Part shown: one piece after another, positions 25,068 to 36,241 of the stretch | How the letters are laid out: the number at the start of each line of letters is the position of its first letter | Numbering within the stretch: the stretch's first letter is position 1 | Assembly: GCF_023091745.1 (NCBI RefSeq) | Contig: NC_068926.1 | Coordinates: 43,610,001-43,674,000, forward strand | Reading direction: 5' to 3' | Length of the DNA: 64,000 bases | Source: Budorcas taxicolor | Lineage: Eukaryota > Chordata > Mammalia > Artiodactyla > Bovidae | Translations under genes and position numbers: made by a program | Notes under the pieces: model-generated | Databases searched by the model: none | The model's input: only the letters and a program-made list of their open reading frames with translations | Told to the model about the DNA's origin: nothing

Positions 25068-27079
25068 TATAGGTATTCATTGCACAATTTATGCAGTTTT
25101 AAGTTTGTACTTTTCAAAATAAAAGTACAAAATTAATGACTATAATTTTCTTGTATCATGATAGCATGTGCATAATGAGAAAAGTACAAGGCTAGGACAG
25201 ACTTTGTATTCATTCGACATATTTGTTGACTACCTCTTACTTACCACTTATTTTTCTACCCTGTTGGGTAAACAACAACAGCAAAAATAAAAAAAAAAGA
25301 ACCCTGCTATCATGGAATTTATTTTCCTTCTCCTCTTGTCTGGGTGAGGGTGGAGGTAGCAATGAGGCTTGGACTTGGTGGTAACATAAGTTTCCTTTCT
25401 GTGACAAATGCTATCATTTTAAATATGTGAATTTATTTGCTTTGAATAGATATGATACAGTAGCTAGTTTCTTTCATTTAGTGTTTTATAAAAAAACCAA
25501 TATACTGTAACAAATACAAAAACACTAACCCACAATGCTTACACACAGGGCACAGCACAAAATAGCAGCTCTGTTTTTGTGTTAATACAAACCCAAAGCA
25601 AAATAGAATTATTTATTGTTGTTGTCCAGTCAGTCGAGTCTGATTCTTTGTGACCTCATGGACTGCTGCATGCCAGGTTTCCCTGTACTTCAGCATCTCC
25701 CCAAGTTTGCTCAAACTTATGTCCATTGAGTCAGTCATCCAACCATCTCATCCTCTGTGGCCTCCTTCTCCTCCTCCCCTCAATCTTTCCCAGCACGAGG
25801 GTCTTACCCAATGAATCGGTTCTTTGCATCAGTTGGCCAAAGTACTGGAGCTTCAGCTTCAGCATCAGTCCTTCCAATTAATATACAGGGTTCCTTTTCT
25901 TTAGGATTGACTGGTATGATCTTGCAGTCCAAGGGACTCTCAAGAGTCTTCAAACACCATAGTTTGAAAGCATCAGTTCTTCAGTGTTCAGCCTTCTTTA
26001 TGGTCCAGCTCTTACCTCTATACATGACTACTGGAAAAACCATAGTTTTGACTACTTGAAACTTTCCTGGCAAAGTGATGTCTCTGCTTTTTAATATGCT
26101 ATAAGGATTCTCATAGCTTTTCTTCCAAGGAGCAAGCATCTTAATGTCATAGCTGCATTAACCATCTGCAGTGATTTTGGAGCCAAAGAAAATGAAACCC
26201 ATTTCCAATTTTTCCCCATGTATTTGCCATGATGTGATGGGATCGGATGTCATAATTTTAGTTTTTTGAACATTGAGTTTTAAGCCAGCTTTTTCACTCT
26301 CCTCTTTCACCCTCATCAAGAGGCTCTTTAGTTACTCTGCACTTTCTACCATTAGAGTGGTATTACCTGCATATCTGAGGTTGTTGATATTTCTTCCAGC
26401 AATCTTGATTCCAGCTTGTGCTTCATCCAGCCTGTCATTCTGCATAATGTACTCTGCATTTAAGGTAAATAAGCAGGGTGATAATATACAGCCTTGACAT
26501 ACTCCTTTCCCAATTTGGAACCAGCCAGTTGTTTCATGTCTGATTCGAACTGTTGCTTCTTGACCTATATACAGGTTTGTCAGGAGGCAAGTAAACTGGT
26601 CTGGTACTCCCATCTCTTGAAGAATTTTCCACAGTTTGTTGTGATCCACACAGTCAAAGTCTTTAGTGTAGTCAGTGAAACAGAAGCAGATGTTTTTCTG
26701 GAATTCCTTTGCTTTTTCTGTGACCTAAAGAATGTTGGCAATTCCATCTCTGGTTCCTCTGCCTTTTGTAAATCTAGCTTGTACATCTGGAAGTTCTCTC
26801 TTTACATACTACAAAAGCCTACTTTGAAGGATTTTGAGCATTACCTTGCTGGCATGTGAAATCAGTGCAATTATGTGGTAGTTTGAACATTCTTTGGCAT
26901 TGTCCTTCTTTAGGATTGGAATGAAAACTGACCTTTTCTAGTCCTGTGGCCACTGCTGAGTTTTCCAAATTTGCTGTCATATTGAATGCAGCATTTTAAC
27001 AGCATCACCTTCTGGGATTTTAAAAAGCTCAGCTGGAATTCCATCTGCTCCACTAACTTGTTTTATAGTAATGCTTCCT

Positions 27080-27813
27080 CTTGATGAAAGTGAAAGAGGA
27101 GAGTGAAAAAGTTGACTTAAAGCTCAACATTCAGAAAACGAAGATCATGGCATCTGGTCCCATCACTTCATGGGAAATAGATGGGGAAACAGTGGAAACA
27201 GTATCAGACTTTATTTTGGGGGGGCTCCAAAATCACTGCAGATGGTGATTGCAGCCATGAAATTAAAAGACGCTTACTCCTTGGAAGAAAAGTTATGACC
27301 AACCTAGACAGCATATTGAAAAGCAGAGACATTACTTTGCCAACAAAGGTCCATCCAGTCAAAGCTATGGTTTTTCCAGTGATCATGTATGGATGTGAGA
27401 GTTGGACTGTGAAGAAAGCTGAGAGCCAAAGAATTGATGCTTTTGAACTGTGGTGTTGGAGAAGACTCCTGAGAGTCCTTTGGACTGCAAAGAGATCCAA
27501 CCAGTCCATTCTAAAGGATATCAGTCCTGGGTATTCATTGGAAGGAATGATGCTAAAGCTGAAATTCCAGTACTTTGGCCACCTCATGCGAAGAGTTGAC
27601 TCATTGGAAAAGACTCTGATGCTGGGAGGGATTGGGGGCAGGAGGAGAAGGGGACGACAGAGGATGAGACGGCTGGATGGCATCACCGACTTGATGGACA
27701 TGAGTTTGAGTGAACTCCGAGAGTTGGTGGTGGACAGGGAGGCCTGGCGTGCTGTGATTCATGGGGTCGCAAAGAGTAGGACACAACTGAGCGACTGAAC
27801 TGAACGGAACTGT
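27080..27813 (+). mobile_element. BovB 3' end nested in the antisense BovB
   Basis: A 5'-truncated 734-bp BovB. It starts at the codons for LLMKVKEESEK just after the YADD region and continues in the frame 27181-27798 (205 aa, VIMYGCESWTVKKAE, RRLLRVLWTAKRSNQSIL) to the tail GCGACTGAACTGAAC. It is flanked by the 9-bp direct repeat ATGCTTCCT at 27071-27079 and 27814-27822, a target-site duplication. Confidence 0.9.
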
Positions 27814-28089
27814 ATGCTTCCTAAGGCCCACTTGACTTCACACTCCAGATTGTCTGGCTCTAGATGAGTGACTATATCATCGTGCTTATCTGGGTCATTA
27901 AGACTTTCTTGTATAGTTCTGTGTATTCTTGCCACCTCTTCTTAATATCTTCTGCTTCTGTTAGGTCCTTGCCATTTCTGTTCTTTTTTGTGCCCATCTT
28001 TGCATGAAATGCTCACTTGTTACCTCCAGTTTTCTTGAAGAGATCTTTAGTCTTTCCCATTCTATTGTTCTCCTCTATTTGCAGTGTTC

Positions 28090-28190
28090 ACTTACGCATG
28101 TACACCCGTGGTGGATACATGTCAATGTATGGCAAAACCAATACAGTATTGTAAAGTAAAATAAAGTAAAAGTAAAAATTAAAAAAAAAG
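28090..28190 (+). mobile_element. L1_BT 3' terminus
   Basis: TGTACACCCGTGGTGGATAC, TATGGCAAAACCAATACAG, TATTGTAAAGTAAAATAAAG and poly-A: the last ~100 bp of a young L1. Confidence 0.82.
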
Positions 28191-28407
28191 ATTAGCTGAA
28201 AAATATACAAAAATTTGAAAGGGGAAGAAACGCACACTAGAAAAAAAATGTTCATACAAAAAATAAGGCTATACTGGAAGAACTGAGAAACAAAAAACAT
28301 ATGTGAGAACAAAAACTAACAGCAGGAATAAGTCCTTTAGTATTAATAATCACTTTAATTGATTGGGACTCACAATTTTAAACATATATTATAAGAATAT
28401 ATGTATA

Positions 28408-28509
28408 TTTATATTTTGGCCACTCCACTTGTAGGATCTCAGGCACTGAACCTAGGCCACAGCAGTAAAAACCAGGAAGCTAACCATCAGCCTACCAAGG
28501 AACTCTCAA
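28408..28509 (-). mobile_element. CHR-type SINE fragment
   Basis: Diverged reverse-strand CHR: TTTTGGCCACTCCACTTGTA, CACTGAACCTAGGCCACAGC, CTACCAAGGAACTCTC. Confidence 0.6.
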
Positions 28510-28549
28510 AAGAATACATTTTTAAATTATGTACATAAATATTCCATTA

Positions 28550-29060
28550 CATGTCTATAACACACAATCCATACATACATAGAATATAATATAGCCATTA
28601 AAAAAGAAGGAAATCCTGACACTTGTGACAACATGGATGGGCCTTAAAGTTATTGTGCTAAGTGAACTATATCAGACACAGAAAGACAAATACTGTATGA
28701 TCAATCTTGCATGTGAAATACTTTAAAATCTGATCTCATAAATACACATTTGGTATTGGGTATCAGTGCCTGCCAGAGATGAGGGGTGGTCAAAAAGAAT
28801 GAAGGGGATCAAAATGTATAAACTTCCAGTTATAAAATAAATGTGCTGCAGATAGACTATACCACATGATGACTATAAATAATATTGAATTATATATTCA
28901 AAAGTTGCTAGGAAAGTAAATCTTAAGAGTTCCATGACAAGAAAAATGTTGAAACTACGTGTTGTAATGGATGTTAACTATATTTATTGTGGTAATCAAT
29001 TTGCAATATGCCCTTATACTGAATCATTATGTTGTACACCTGAAATTAATGTCATGTCAA
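28550..29060 (+). mobile_element. old LINE-1 3' end
   Basis: GACAACATGGATGGGCCTTA, CAGAAAGACAAATACTGT... and GTTGTACACCTGAAATTAAT are mammalian-wide L1 3' UTR landmarks. Confidence 0.75.
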
Positions 29061-30516
29061 TCACTCTCAATTTAAAATGACTGCATTTTGTCAATTCAAA
29101 ACTCACTTTTTGAAACACAAAGACAAAAATATGTCGAATGAGAAGAGGAAAAGAGACTTTTTCACGCAATGAATAGCCAAATAAAGCAGGAATGACCATA
29201 CTAAGGTTAAGGAAGAAATGGTTTTTAATAAATAACAATTTAAAAGAAACAATAAGAAAAAAAAAAAAGAAAGCTTTCTTATCTCTCCTTGCTATTCTCT
29301 AGAACTCCACATTCAGGTGAGTATATCTTTTCCTTTGTCCTTTGCCTTTCACTTCTCTTCTTTGCTCAGCTGTTTGTAAGGTCTCCTCAGACAACCACTT
29401 TGCCTTCTTGCATTTTTTTTTCTTTGAGAAGGTTTTGGTCACTGCCTACTGTGGAATGTTACAAAACTCTGTCCATAGTTCTTCTGACTGTCTGTCTACC
29501 AGATCTAATCTCTTGAATCTATTCTCACCTCCATATGTATAATCATAAAGGGTTTTATTTAGGTCATACCTGAATGATGTTTTCCCTACTTTCTTCAATT
29601 TAAGCCCAAATTTTGCAACAAGGAGATGATGATCTGAGCCACAGTCAGCTCCAGGTCTTATTTTTGCTGACTGTATAGAGCTTCTTCATCTTCAGCTGCA
29701 AAGAATATAATCAATCTGATTTCGGTATCAACCATTTGGTGATGTCAATATGTAGAGTCATCTCTTGTGTTGTTGAAAGAAGGTGTCTGCTATGACCAGT
29801 GTGTTCTCTTGGCAAAACTCTGTTAACATTTGCCCTGCTTCATTTTGTACTCCAAGGCCAAACTTGCCTTTTACTCCAGGTATCTCTTGAATTCTTACTT
29901 TCACATTCCAATTCCCTATGATGAAAAGGACATCCTTCTTTGGTCTTAATTTTAGAAGGTCTGGTAGATCTTCATAGAACCATTCAACTTCAACTTCTTT
30001 GGCATTAGTGGCTGGGGCATAGACTTGGGCATAGACTTACTGTGATGCTGAACGGTTTGCCTTGAAAACAAAAACGATAATTCTTTTTTGAGACTACGCC
30101 CAAGTACTGCATTTTGGACTCTTTTTTTTTTAACTAAGAGGGCTATTCCATTTCTAAGGGATTCTTACCCACAACAACAGATAAATGACAGAAAGTATTT
30201 GTTAAGATATGCTAAGCTGTGAGTTTGCTTTATTTTGTCCTTTCCAAGATTATTAAGAAGAGTGTCTCAAAATAATACAAGAAAAGGTATTTTTTACATT
30301 GTCTTCCTTTGCAGATCATATAGTCATTATCAGATCTGTCTAAATCTAAAAAAGTTGTGCATTACTGTTAATGGTTATGCGTTTTCCTAAAGAGAAAGTA
30401 AAAGTTTTAATTCAAAGGTAAATTTAAAAGTAGTAGCTAAAGATGATCTTTTTGATACCTTTAGATGTAAGTCGATTCAATGGGATCAAAAATGTTATTA
30501 AAAACACATAAGATTT

Positions 30517-30660
30517 GGGGCTTCTCTGGTGGTCCACCGGTTAAGACTCCACGCTTCCCATGCAGGGGGTGCAGGTTCAATCCCTGGCCAGGAAACTAAG
30601 ACCCCACATGCTGTGTGGCAAAAAACAAGCAACAACAACAACATTAAAAAAAAAAACCAC
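30517..30660 (+). mobile_element. CHR-type tRNA SINE
   Basis: GGGGCTTCTCTGGTGGTCCA, GGTTCAATCCCTGGCCAGG, then an (AAC)n/A-rich tail. Confidence 0.85.
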
Positions 30661-31587
30661 ATAAGTTTTTTTTGAAAAATAGAATAAAAATGTGTCTGCA
30701 TAATGAATGTGGTGCCAGAATATACTTCTCTAGACACTGCATAAAATTCTTAATGTTGCTTATGCTCTGAATTCAAATGCAAGGGCAGAGAAAATGCTCC
30801 CCCTGCCCCATCCACTCTCTTTATTTCACCTTTTGTATTTATCAGTAGTAATAAGTGGTTTTCTGCGGCTGATACTATTGGTGCAAGAGTGGTAGATAAT
30901 AATTTAGAAACCTCTGGACTCCCCCTGAATTTGATTTTGTCTGTTTGTGAGCATGTTAAGGGGTGGTGATGGGAGGAATCTGGAGATGGATCTTTTGCCA
31001 AAGGCCCTTGCTGTGCAAATCAAGGGCAGTGAGCTGGGCAAGCAGAAGGAAGGGAGTGGGAGGTTCTGTGTTTTCACTGAGCTGCTTAAAGAGGTACATT
31101 AATTAACAAAGAAGAAACCAGAGGCACTTGTGAGATGGATGGTGGGCTTAGATTTCACAGAAGGACATGATGAAGTAAATGGGGGTATTTCCTCACCAGA
31201 CAAAGATTGAGTTCAAATTTACTACCAGCTGCTGATAGAGGAAAGTGACAGTGAAATATTTTTAAAACTGAGCAGAGGAGAAAAGGAAGCAATGTTGGAA
31301 AGGCCATCCTAAAGTAGAAGCCAGAGGGGGAGGTGTCAGGGCAGGCAGACCAGAGCAACCACAGTCTTTAATTGTGTCACATGTGAGGAATACACATAAA
31401 AATAAGAGGCTTTTAAAATGCTATTCTCTATCAAGTAAAGGGTAGGCAAAACAGGAGAGGTCTTGCCAACCTTCTGTTTCACTCTTCTTTTCTGTTTGCA
31501 CTGAGGTCTTATGTGGAAGTAACCAGAATTTGTGAGCAAGAGGGAGAGGAAGTGAATACATGAAAGGGACTTTAGGAATGTTCTAGT

Positions 31588-31785
31588 AGGGATTTCCCTG
31601 GTGGTCCAGTGGTTAAGACTGTGCCTTCCAATGCGGGAGGTAAAGGTTCGATCCCTGATCAGGGAGGTAAGGTCTCACATGCCTCAGGATCAAAACAAAA
31701 CAAAACAAAACATAAGACAGAAGCAATATTATTAAAAAACTCTATAAAGACTTGAAAAAAAATGTTCCACATCAAAAAATTTTAG
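31588..31785 (+). mobile_element. CHR-type tRNA SINE (CHR-2-like)
   Basis: GGGATTTCCCTGGTGGTCCA, GGTTCGATCCCTGATCAGGG, an (AAAAC)n tract, then GACAGAAGCAATATTATTAA. Same layout as the copy at 4263. Confidence 0.88.
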
Positions 31786-31811
31786 AAATCAAAAAAAGAA
31801 ATATTTCTAGT

Positions 31812-32045
31812 TATGCCTGCCTGCTTGCATGCTCAGTCACTCCAGTTTCGTCTGACTCTTTGCTGCCCCATGGACTGTAGCCCCCCAGGCTTCTTGGTCC
31901 ATGGGATTCTCCAGACAAGAATACTGGAGTGGGTTGCCATGCCCTCCTTCAGGGGATCTTCCTGACCCAGGGGTTGGATGCACGGCCCCTGTGCCTCCTG
32001 CACTGGCAGGCAGATTCTTTACTGATGAGCCACCAGGGAAGCCCT
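31812..32045 (-). mobile_element. Bov-tA SINE
   Basis: Full reverse copy: CATGCTCAGTCACTCCAG, CCATGGGATTCTCCAGAC, then the tRNA head TGAGCCACCAGGGAAGCCC. Confidence 0.9.
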
Positions 32046-33335
32046 GGTTATGCCTGAGCCTTCGTTAAACTATGATGCAGATAAAATGTGGCTTTGGAGG
32101 CTATCTTTCTCTCTCTCGATTTCCCTTCCAGCATTTTCCCCCCAGGGCACCCACTCCCATTTTTATTACTGTCCCCCACCTGGCCTGCCCTTTCCATGTT
32201 GGCCCCATCACCTACCAGACTGTTCCCAAACTTCAGTTTCAATCACCCAGTGAGTCTGCCCCTAGAAGTTCAGACAGTGAGTAACTGACAGGACATGAAC
32301 ATGTAACCTCCAGAAATGCTGCAGAAAGTTGCTCAGAAGAAGAAAAGAAGGAGGGCGTGCAGGGGAAGGAAGAGTGATCACGTAAGTGAGGAGCACCTGG
32401 ATTTTAACAGACTGTAACTGAGGCTGTCATTAACCCCAAAGGAGAGCCCTCTAAGGGAGAAATTCATACGTTACGATTGACCCTCTTCCTGAAATCTTTA
32501 ATTTCATAGTTAGGGAAGTCATCCCAGGAGTTTCATTTACATCTCTTGAAATTTCTTAGTTTGCTTCCATATAAGAATAGTTTCAACTTAGAGTCCTAAG
32601 CTTCCAAGAAAATACATGTAACACATATCTTACCATGTTAAAGGTTAGTGATCATATGAAATGTTACCATGGTGACTCTAAAAGGCTTTAAGTAGTGATA
32701 CAGGCAGTTCCGCAGTTCTGTCAAGAGATGGTGCCGTTTAAACACAACAATGCATAGTCTCCAGTTTATTATTTAATATTATAAATTCTTTTAATTTCTC
32801 AGAATTGTTCCTATGAACAAATAACCAGCCTTTGTGCTCCATTGAGTTTGAATGCTTTCAACAACCATTTCCTCTCAAGGAGATATTTTTCTGGGGTTTT
32901 ATCTTGTCATTTTCATGTGATTATTATTTCTGTTCAAAACCTTCATCCACTATTTAGAAAGAAAATTCAATGAGGAAAAGACATCTTTATCCCCACAAAT
33001 TTCACTCCAACTGCATTTTGATTCAAAGTGATGTAAAGAAAGGTGGAAATAAAGACCATGAAGACTTTCTCCCAGGTGAGTCTTCAGAGTCACTTAGCCT
33101 GTTCAGGGGGATTCTAAAACCACAAATATTTGTAGGGATTGTCCCTTTAGTTCTGAGAAAATTGTTTCCTTAATTATGTGTTTTGGTTTCACTATGATAG
33201 CTTCTCATGAGTCCATGGAGGCCCATAGCTGGTTCTGCCAGTGTGTTCAGTTTGCAGGTTATGCACTTTATGAGGCAAAACATAGCAACACAAACATTTA
33301 AATTGCTCCCACGTTTTATAGCCTCAACTGCTGTA

Positions 33336-33348
33336 TTTTATATAAAGG
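33336..33348 (+). promoter_or_regulatory. candidate TATA box of ASIC5
   Basis: TTTTATATAAAGG lies 71-83 bp upstream of the predicted start codon. If used, initiation about 30 bp downstream (near 33370) would give a 5' leader of around 50 nt. That would fall after the in-frame ATGs at 33356 and 33362 and so favour the start at 33419. There is no CpG-rich promoter. Support is positional only. Confidence 0.4.
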
Positions 33349-33418
33349 CCACAAAATGAGTATGGTTATTGATGGAAATTGGTTAGACCTCAAGGACTCC
33401 TGCTTATTGAAATTGGAG

Positions 33419-33458
33419 ATGGAGCAGTTTGAGAAATCAAACACCCAGGCTAAGAAAG
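33419..33458 (+). CDS. ASIC5: ASIC5 coding exon 1 (start codon)
   Basis: Encodes residues 1-13 (MEQFEKSNTQAKK) plus the first base of Gly14. The start was chosen because the peptide aligns with the human N-terminus (MEQ.EKS) and because the ATG has a strong Kozak context (G at -3, G at +4). The exon ends before the donor GTGGGT at 33459. Its single leftover base g joins the ga of exon 2 to give Gly followed by LLEK, as in the human protein. Two further ATGs upstream, at 33356 and 33362, are in the same frame without a stop between them, so a longer N-terminus cannot be excluded. This cytoplasmic segment is short and poorly conserved. Confidence 0.85.
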
Positions 33459-34349
33459 GTGGGTAAGGAGTAAAATCCTCAGAACAGGAAGAATTTTTAT
33501 CTGTAAAAGCCAGAAATTAACAAAGGAAAGGGAGGTTATATTTTCATTGGGGAAATTTGATTTCCAATATTACTTAGATATACTATAAGTAATACAGTTT
33601 CTGTTACTTAGGAAAAGTGTTATTTTGTATGCAGGAGTCAAATATATGTGGTTTTAAAATATCCTTGTATACCAGAATCTGTTCTTGCAGTTATATTTGA
33701 TTTGGCTTCTATTTATCATGTGCCTATAAATTTTATATTAAAATACAGCAAAACTTGTTTGATGTTCTTTAGAATGCTTCTGTAAAGATCAATACTCAAT
33801 GCAAGGGCCACTTGTAATAATTACAAAGTATCCATTTCAGTGGGAAAGTAAGAAGTTTCTTGCTTTGTAGACTGGTAGACTCCTTATTAAACAAATTCTA
33901 ATCTTCCTCACTGTAATACATGACCTTGTTGCTTCACTATCCATCCAAAAATATTTTTAAGAATTCTTTCTAAGCCCTAGCAAATGATGGAGAACACCCC
34001 AGGAAAGTCAGAGCAGTTGTCAAGAAGTAGATTTATAATAAATGAGCTGAGTTTTGACAGAGCTACTTAAAACTTACACTTTTCAGAGTAATGTTTACAA
34101 CCAGAAACACTGCAGTTGACCAAATACTGATTGCTAAATCACTCTTCCCTTGTGGATGGAAGGGCATCAGGTTCCCTGAGACTGAATTGTCCTGTCAGAG
34201 TCAGTTCCCCACATGTATTATAGCTAATGGATAAATAGTATGTAAACAAGCATTATTAAGTTTATTTTGCTCATGAATAATAATAACAAAAAGCTTTTCA
34301 TACATTTCTGATTTTGCTCTGGAGCTGTGCAGTTATTCTAAATACACAT

Positions 34350-34465
34350 ATTTAGGGACTTCCTTGGCAGTCTAGTAAGTTAAAATTCTGCTGTTCCACT
34401 GCATGTGGCATGAGTTTGATCCTTTGTCAGGAAGCTGAGATTCCGCATGCAGGAATATATATATA
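34350..34465 (+). mobile_element. CHR-type SINE fragment (ASIC5 intron 1)
   Basis: GGGACTTCCTTGGCAGTCTA, GAGTTTGATCCTTTGTCAGG, TTCCGCATGCAGG followed by (AT)n. The (AT)n tract is interrupted by the Bov-tA at 34485. Confidence 0.75.
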
Positions 34466-34484
34466 TATAAAGAAAATGTGCTAT

Positions 34485-34698
34485 GCTCATTAGCTTCGGT
34501 CATGTCCAACTCTTTACGACCTGTGGACTGAAGGGTGCCAGGCTCCTCTGTCCATGGGATTCTGCAGGCAAGAATACTGGAGAGCATTGCTGTGCCCTCC
34601 TCCAGGGGATCTTCCTGACCCAATAATTGAACCCATATCTCCAGCGCCTCCTGCACTGCAGGCAGGTTCTTTACCCACTGAGCCACCTGGGAACCCCC
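34485..34698 (-). mobile_element. Bov-tA SINE (ASIC5 intron 1)
   Basis: Reverse copy CATTAGCTTCGGTCATGTCC ... CCACTGAGCCACCTGGGAAC. It is flanked on both sides by ATATATATATAA, probably because it inserted into the AT tract of the CHR element. Confidence 0.88.
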
Positions 34699-35164
34699 AT
34701 ATATATATAATAGTATGTATTAATATATAACCACATGACAGGATATATATATTATATATGTGTATATATAACCTGTTTAAAATTCAAACAATTTTAAAAA
34801 ACCGTTTGTGGAGATATTATAAAATCTTAGTACAAAGTCAAGCTAATCAGACTAATACATAATTTCCTGCTCAGTGTAGAATCTGTGTAAAAAATCATAA
34901 AATAATTTGTAATTGTGCTTTAATGCTTTGCAGATGAAATAGAGTCCCTTAGAAAATGTTCATAGGTGTCTTTATGTATCATTGTATATCCCATAACTTA
35001 AACTTAGTTAATTGATTAGAGACCTGGGGAATATTAACTAATGATTTAATGAAACCTTTTGGAATTAAATTAATGCTGATTAGTTGAAGAATACTTCCTG
35101 AACTGAAACAAAGGATATAAAAGTTAATTCAGTTAATCATGAGCATTTGCGAGACAGAACCCAT

Positions 35165-35480
35165 CTCTCTTTATTTATTTGTTTATTTTTGGCTGCCCTG
35201 GGTCTTTGTTGCTGTCTGGGCTTTTCTCTAGTTGCAGTACGTGGGCCTCTCATTGCAGCAGCTTCTCTTGTTGTGGAGCATGGGCTCTAGTGTGCACGAG
35301 CTTCAGCAGCATGCTGAGTTCAGTAGTCACATCTCCTGGACTCCAGAGCACAGGCTCAGTAGTTGTGACACAGGGCTTGGTTGCGCCACAGCATGTAGCC
35401 TCTTCCCAGATCAGGGATTGTACCCATGTGTCCTGCATTGACAGGCAGATTCTTTACCACTGAGCCACCAAGGAAGACCC
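35165..35480 (-). mobile_element. CHR-1-like SINE (ASIC5 intron 1)
   Basis: TTTTTGGCTGCCCTGGGTCT, TTGCAGCAGCTTCTCTTGTT, GTTGTGACACAGGGC, ending CACTGAGCCACCAAGGAAG. Open frames across it are by-products. Confidence 0.85.
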
Positions 35481-35569
35481 AAGAACTCATTTCTTAAATG
35501 AGAATTTTAGACATGAAACTCTTCCATCTACCACATCACTACCAAATTCATAGAAAAACACAAGTTGCT

Positions 35570-35725
35570 AGTATGAATTGAGTACTTATCATGGTCTGGG
35601 TGAGGTGCCAAGCTATCCTCAGGTGCTATTTTATCTAATACAACCAACTCATTAGGCAGAGAATGTTTTTCCCATTTGACTAAAGAGAAACACACTATTA
35701 GAATAAGAAATGGGCTAAAGTAGGT
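35570..35725 (-). repeat. MIR SINE remnant (ASIC5 intron 1)
   Basis: TATGAATTGAGTACTTATCA, GGTGCTATTTTATCTAATA and CATTAGGCAGAGAATG match the reverse MIR core order. Strongly diverged. Confidence 0.6.
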
Positions 35726-35934
35726 TTGCATTAACTAGAGGCATTCTCTCATGAGAGGCATCACATACTTATTAGATCTCTGTAGTAGACACTTCTTGAC
35801 TCCTGAAGAATCTGTGCAACTCAAGATGAATTTTGAGTCAGGGAGCATGTGGAAGGTCATGTGAGTTGTGTTTTTCACATACAGCATTAGGTTTTCCTAA
35901 CTTATTGCTTGTTTTGTCTTTGGTTGAATGTAAG

Positions 35935-36241
35935 GACTCTTGGAAAAGATCAAGCTCTACCTTTCAAAGAAAATTTTGCCACCTCACACTGACCGTAGGA
36001 AGTTTGACCATGACTTTGCCATCTCCACTTCCTTCCACGGAGTCCACAACATTGTCCGGAATCCGAGTAGGATTCGCAAGGTGGTCTGGTTGCTGGTGGT
36101 CCTGGGTTCCATCAGTCTCCTTGTCTGGCAGGTCTACAGCCGTCTCGTCAACTACTTCAGGTGGCCCACCACGACATCTATGGAGGTACAGTATGTGGAA
36201 AGGATAGAGTTCCCAGCTGTGACCTTCTGCAATTTAAACAG
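35935..36241 (+). CDS. ASIC5: ASIC5 coding exon 2 (HG motif, TM1)
   Basis: 307 nt, residues 14-116. The acceptor is TGTAAG after a long pyrimidine-rich run and the donor is CAG/GTAAAA. It carries the conserved cytoplasmic stretch FDHDFAISTSFHG, whose His-Gly pair (48-49) is the gating motif shared by DEG/ENaC channels. A basic segment RIRK follows, then the first transmembrane helix (about residues 63-81, VVWLLVVLGSISLLVWQVY), and the family signature FPAVTFCNLNR just outside the membrane. No lesion is visible. An open frame from the TTG at 35940 to the splice donor reads straight through. The codon for Arg116 is split (ag|g) with exon 3. Confidence 0.96.

Larger units (their letters stand above)
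25612..30182 (-). mobile_element. BovB LINE, composite, interrupted by two insertions
   Basis: Antisense BovB in three pieces: 25612-27079, 27814-28085 and 29268-30182, collinear with the uninterrupted copy at 38263-40930. The RT frames (26332-26649 and others) show GQEATVRIRHETTGWFQIGK and GVCQGC. The catalytic box reads YAGN instead of YADD, so it is dead. The first interruption is a sense BovB 3' end (27080-27813). The second (about 28086-29267) is L1 and CHR material. Confidence 0.9.
30661..33335. other. upstream flank of ASIC5
   Basis: Apart from the CHR and Bov-tA SINEs this is unique DNA. A good donor-like site CCCAG/GTGAGT lies at 33071-33081 downstream of a short frame, 340 bp before the coding start. 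It could end a non-coding leader exon but has no other support. Confidence 0.4.

Noticed and set aside
27181..27798. A 205-residue frame with an equal-length partner at 38274-38891, suggesting a conserved protein family.
   Set aside because: Both are the C-terminal part of BovB ORF; the similarity is between two retrotransposon copies.
1..33000. Search for TDO2, which lies divergently upstream of ASIC5 in human.
   Set aside because: I could not recognise any TDO2 exon on the minus strand, so it is probably beyond the left edge.
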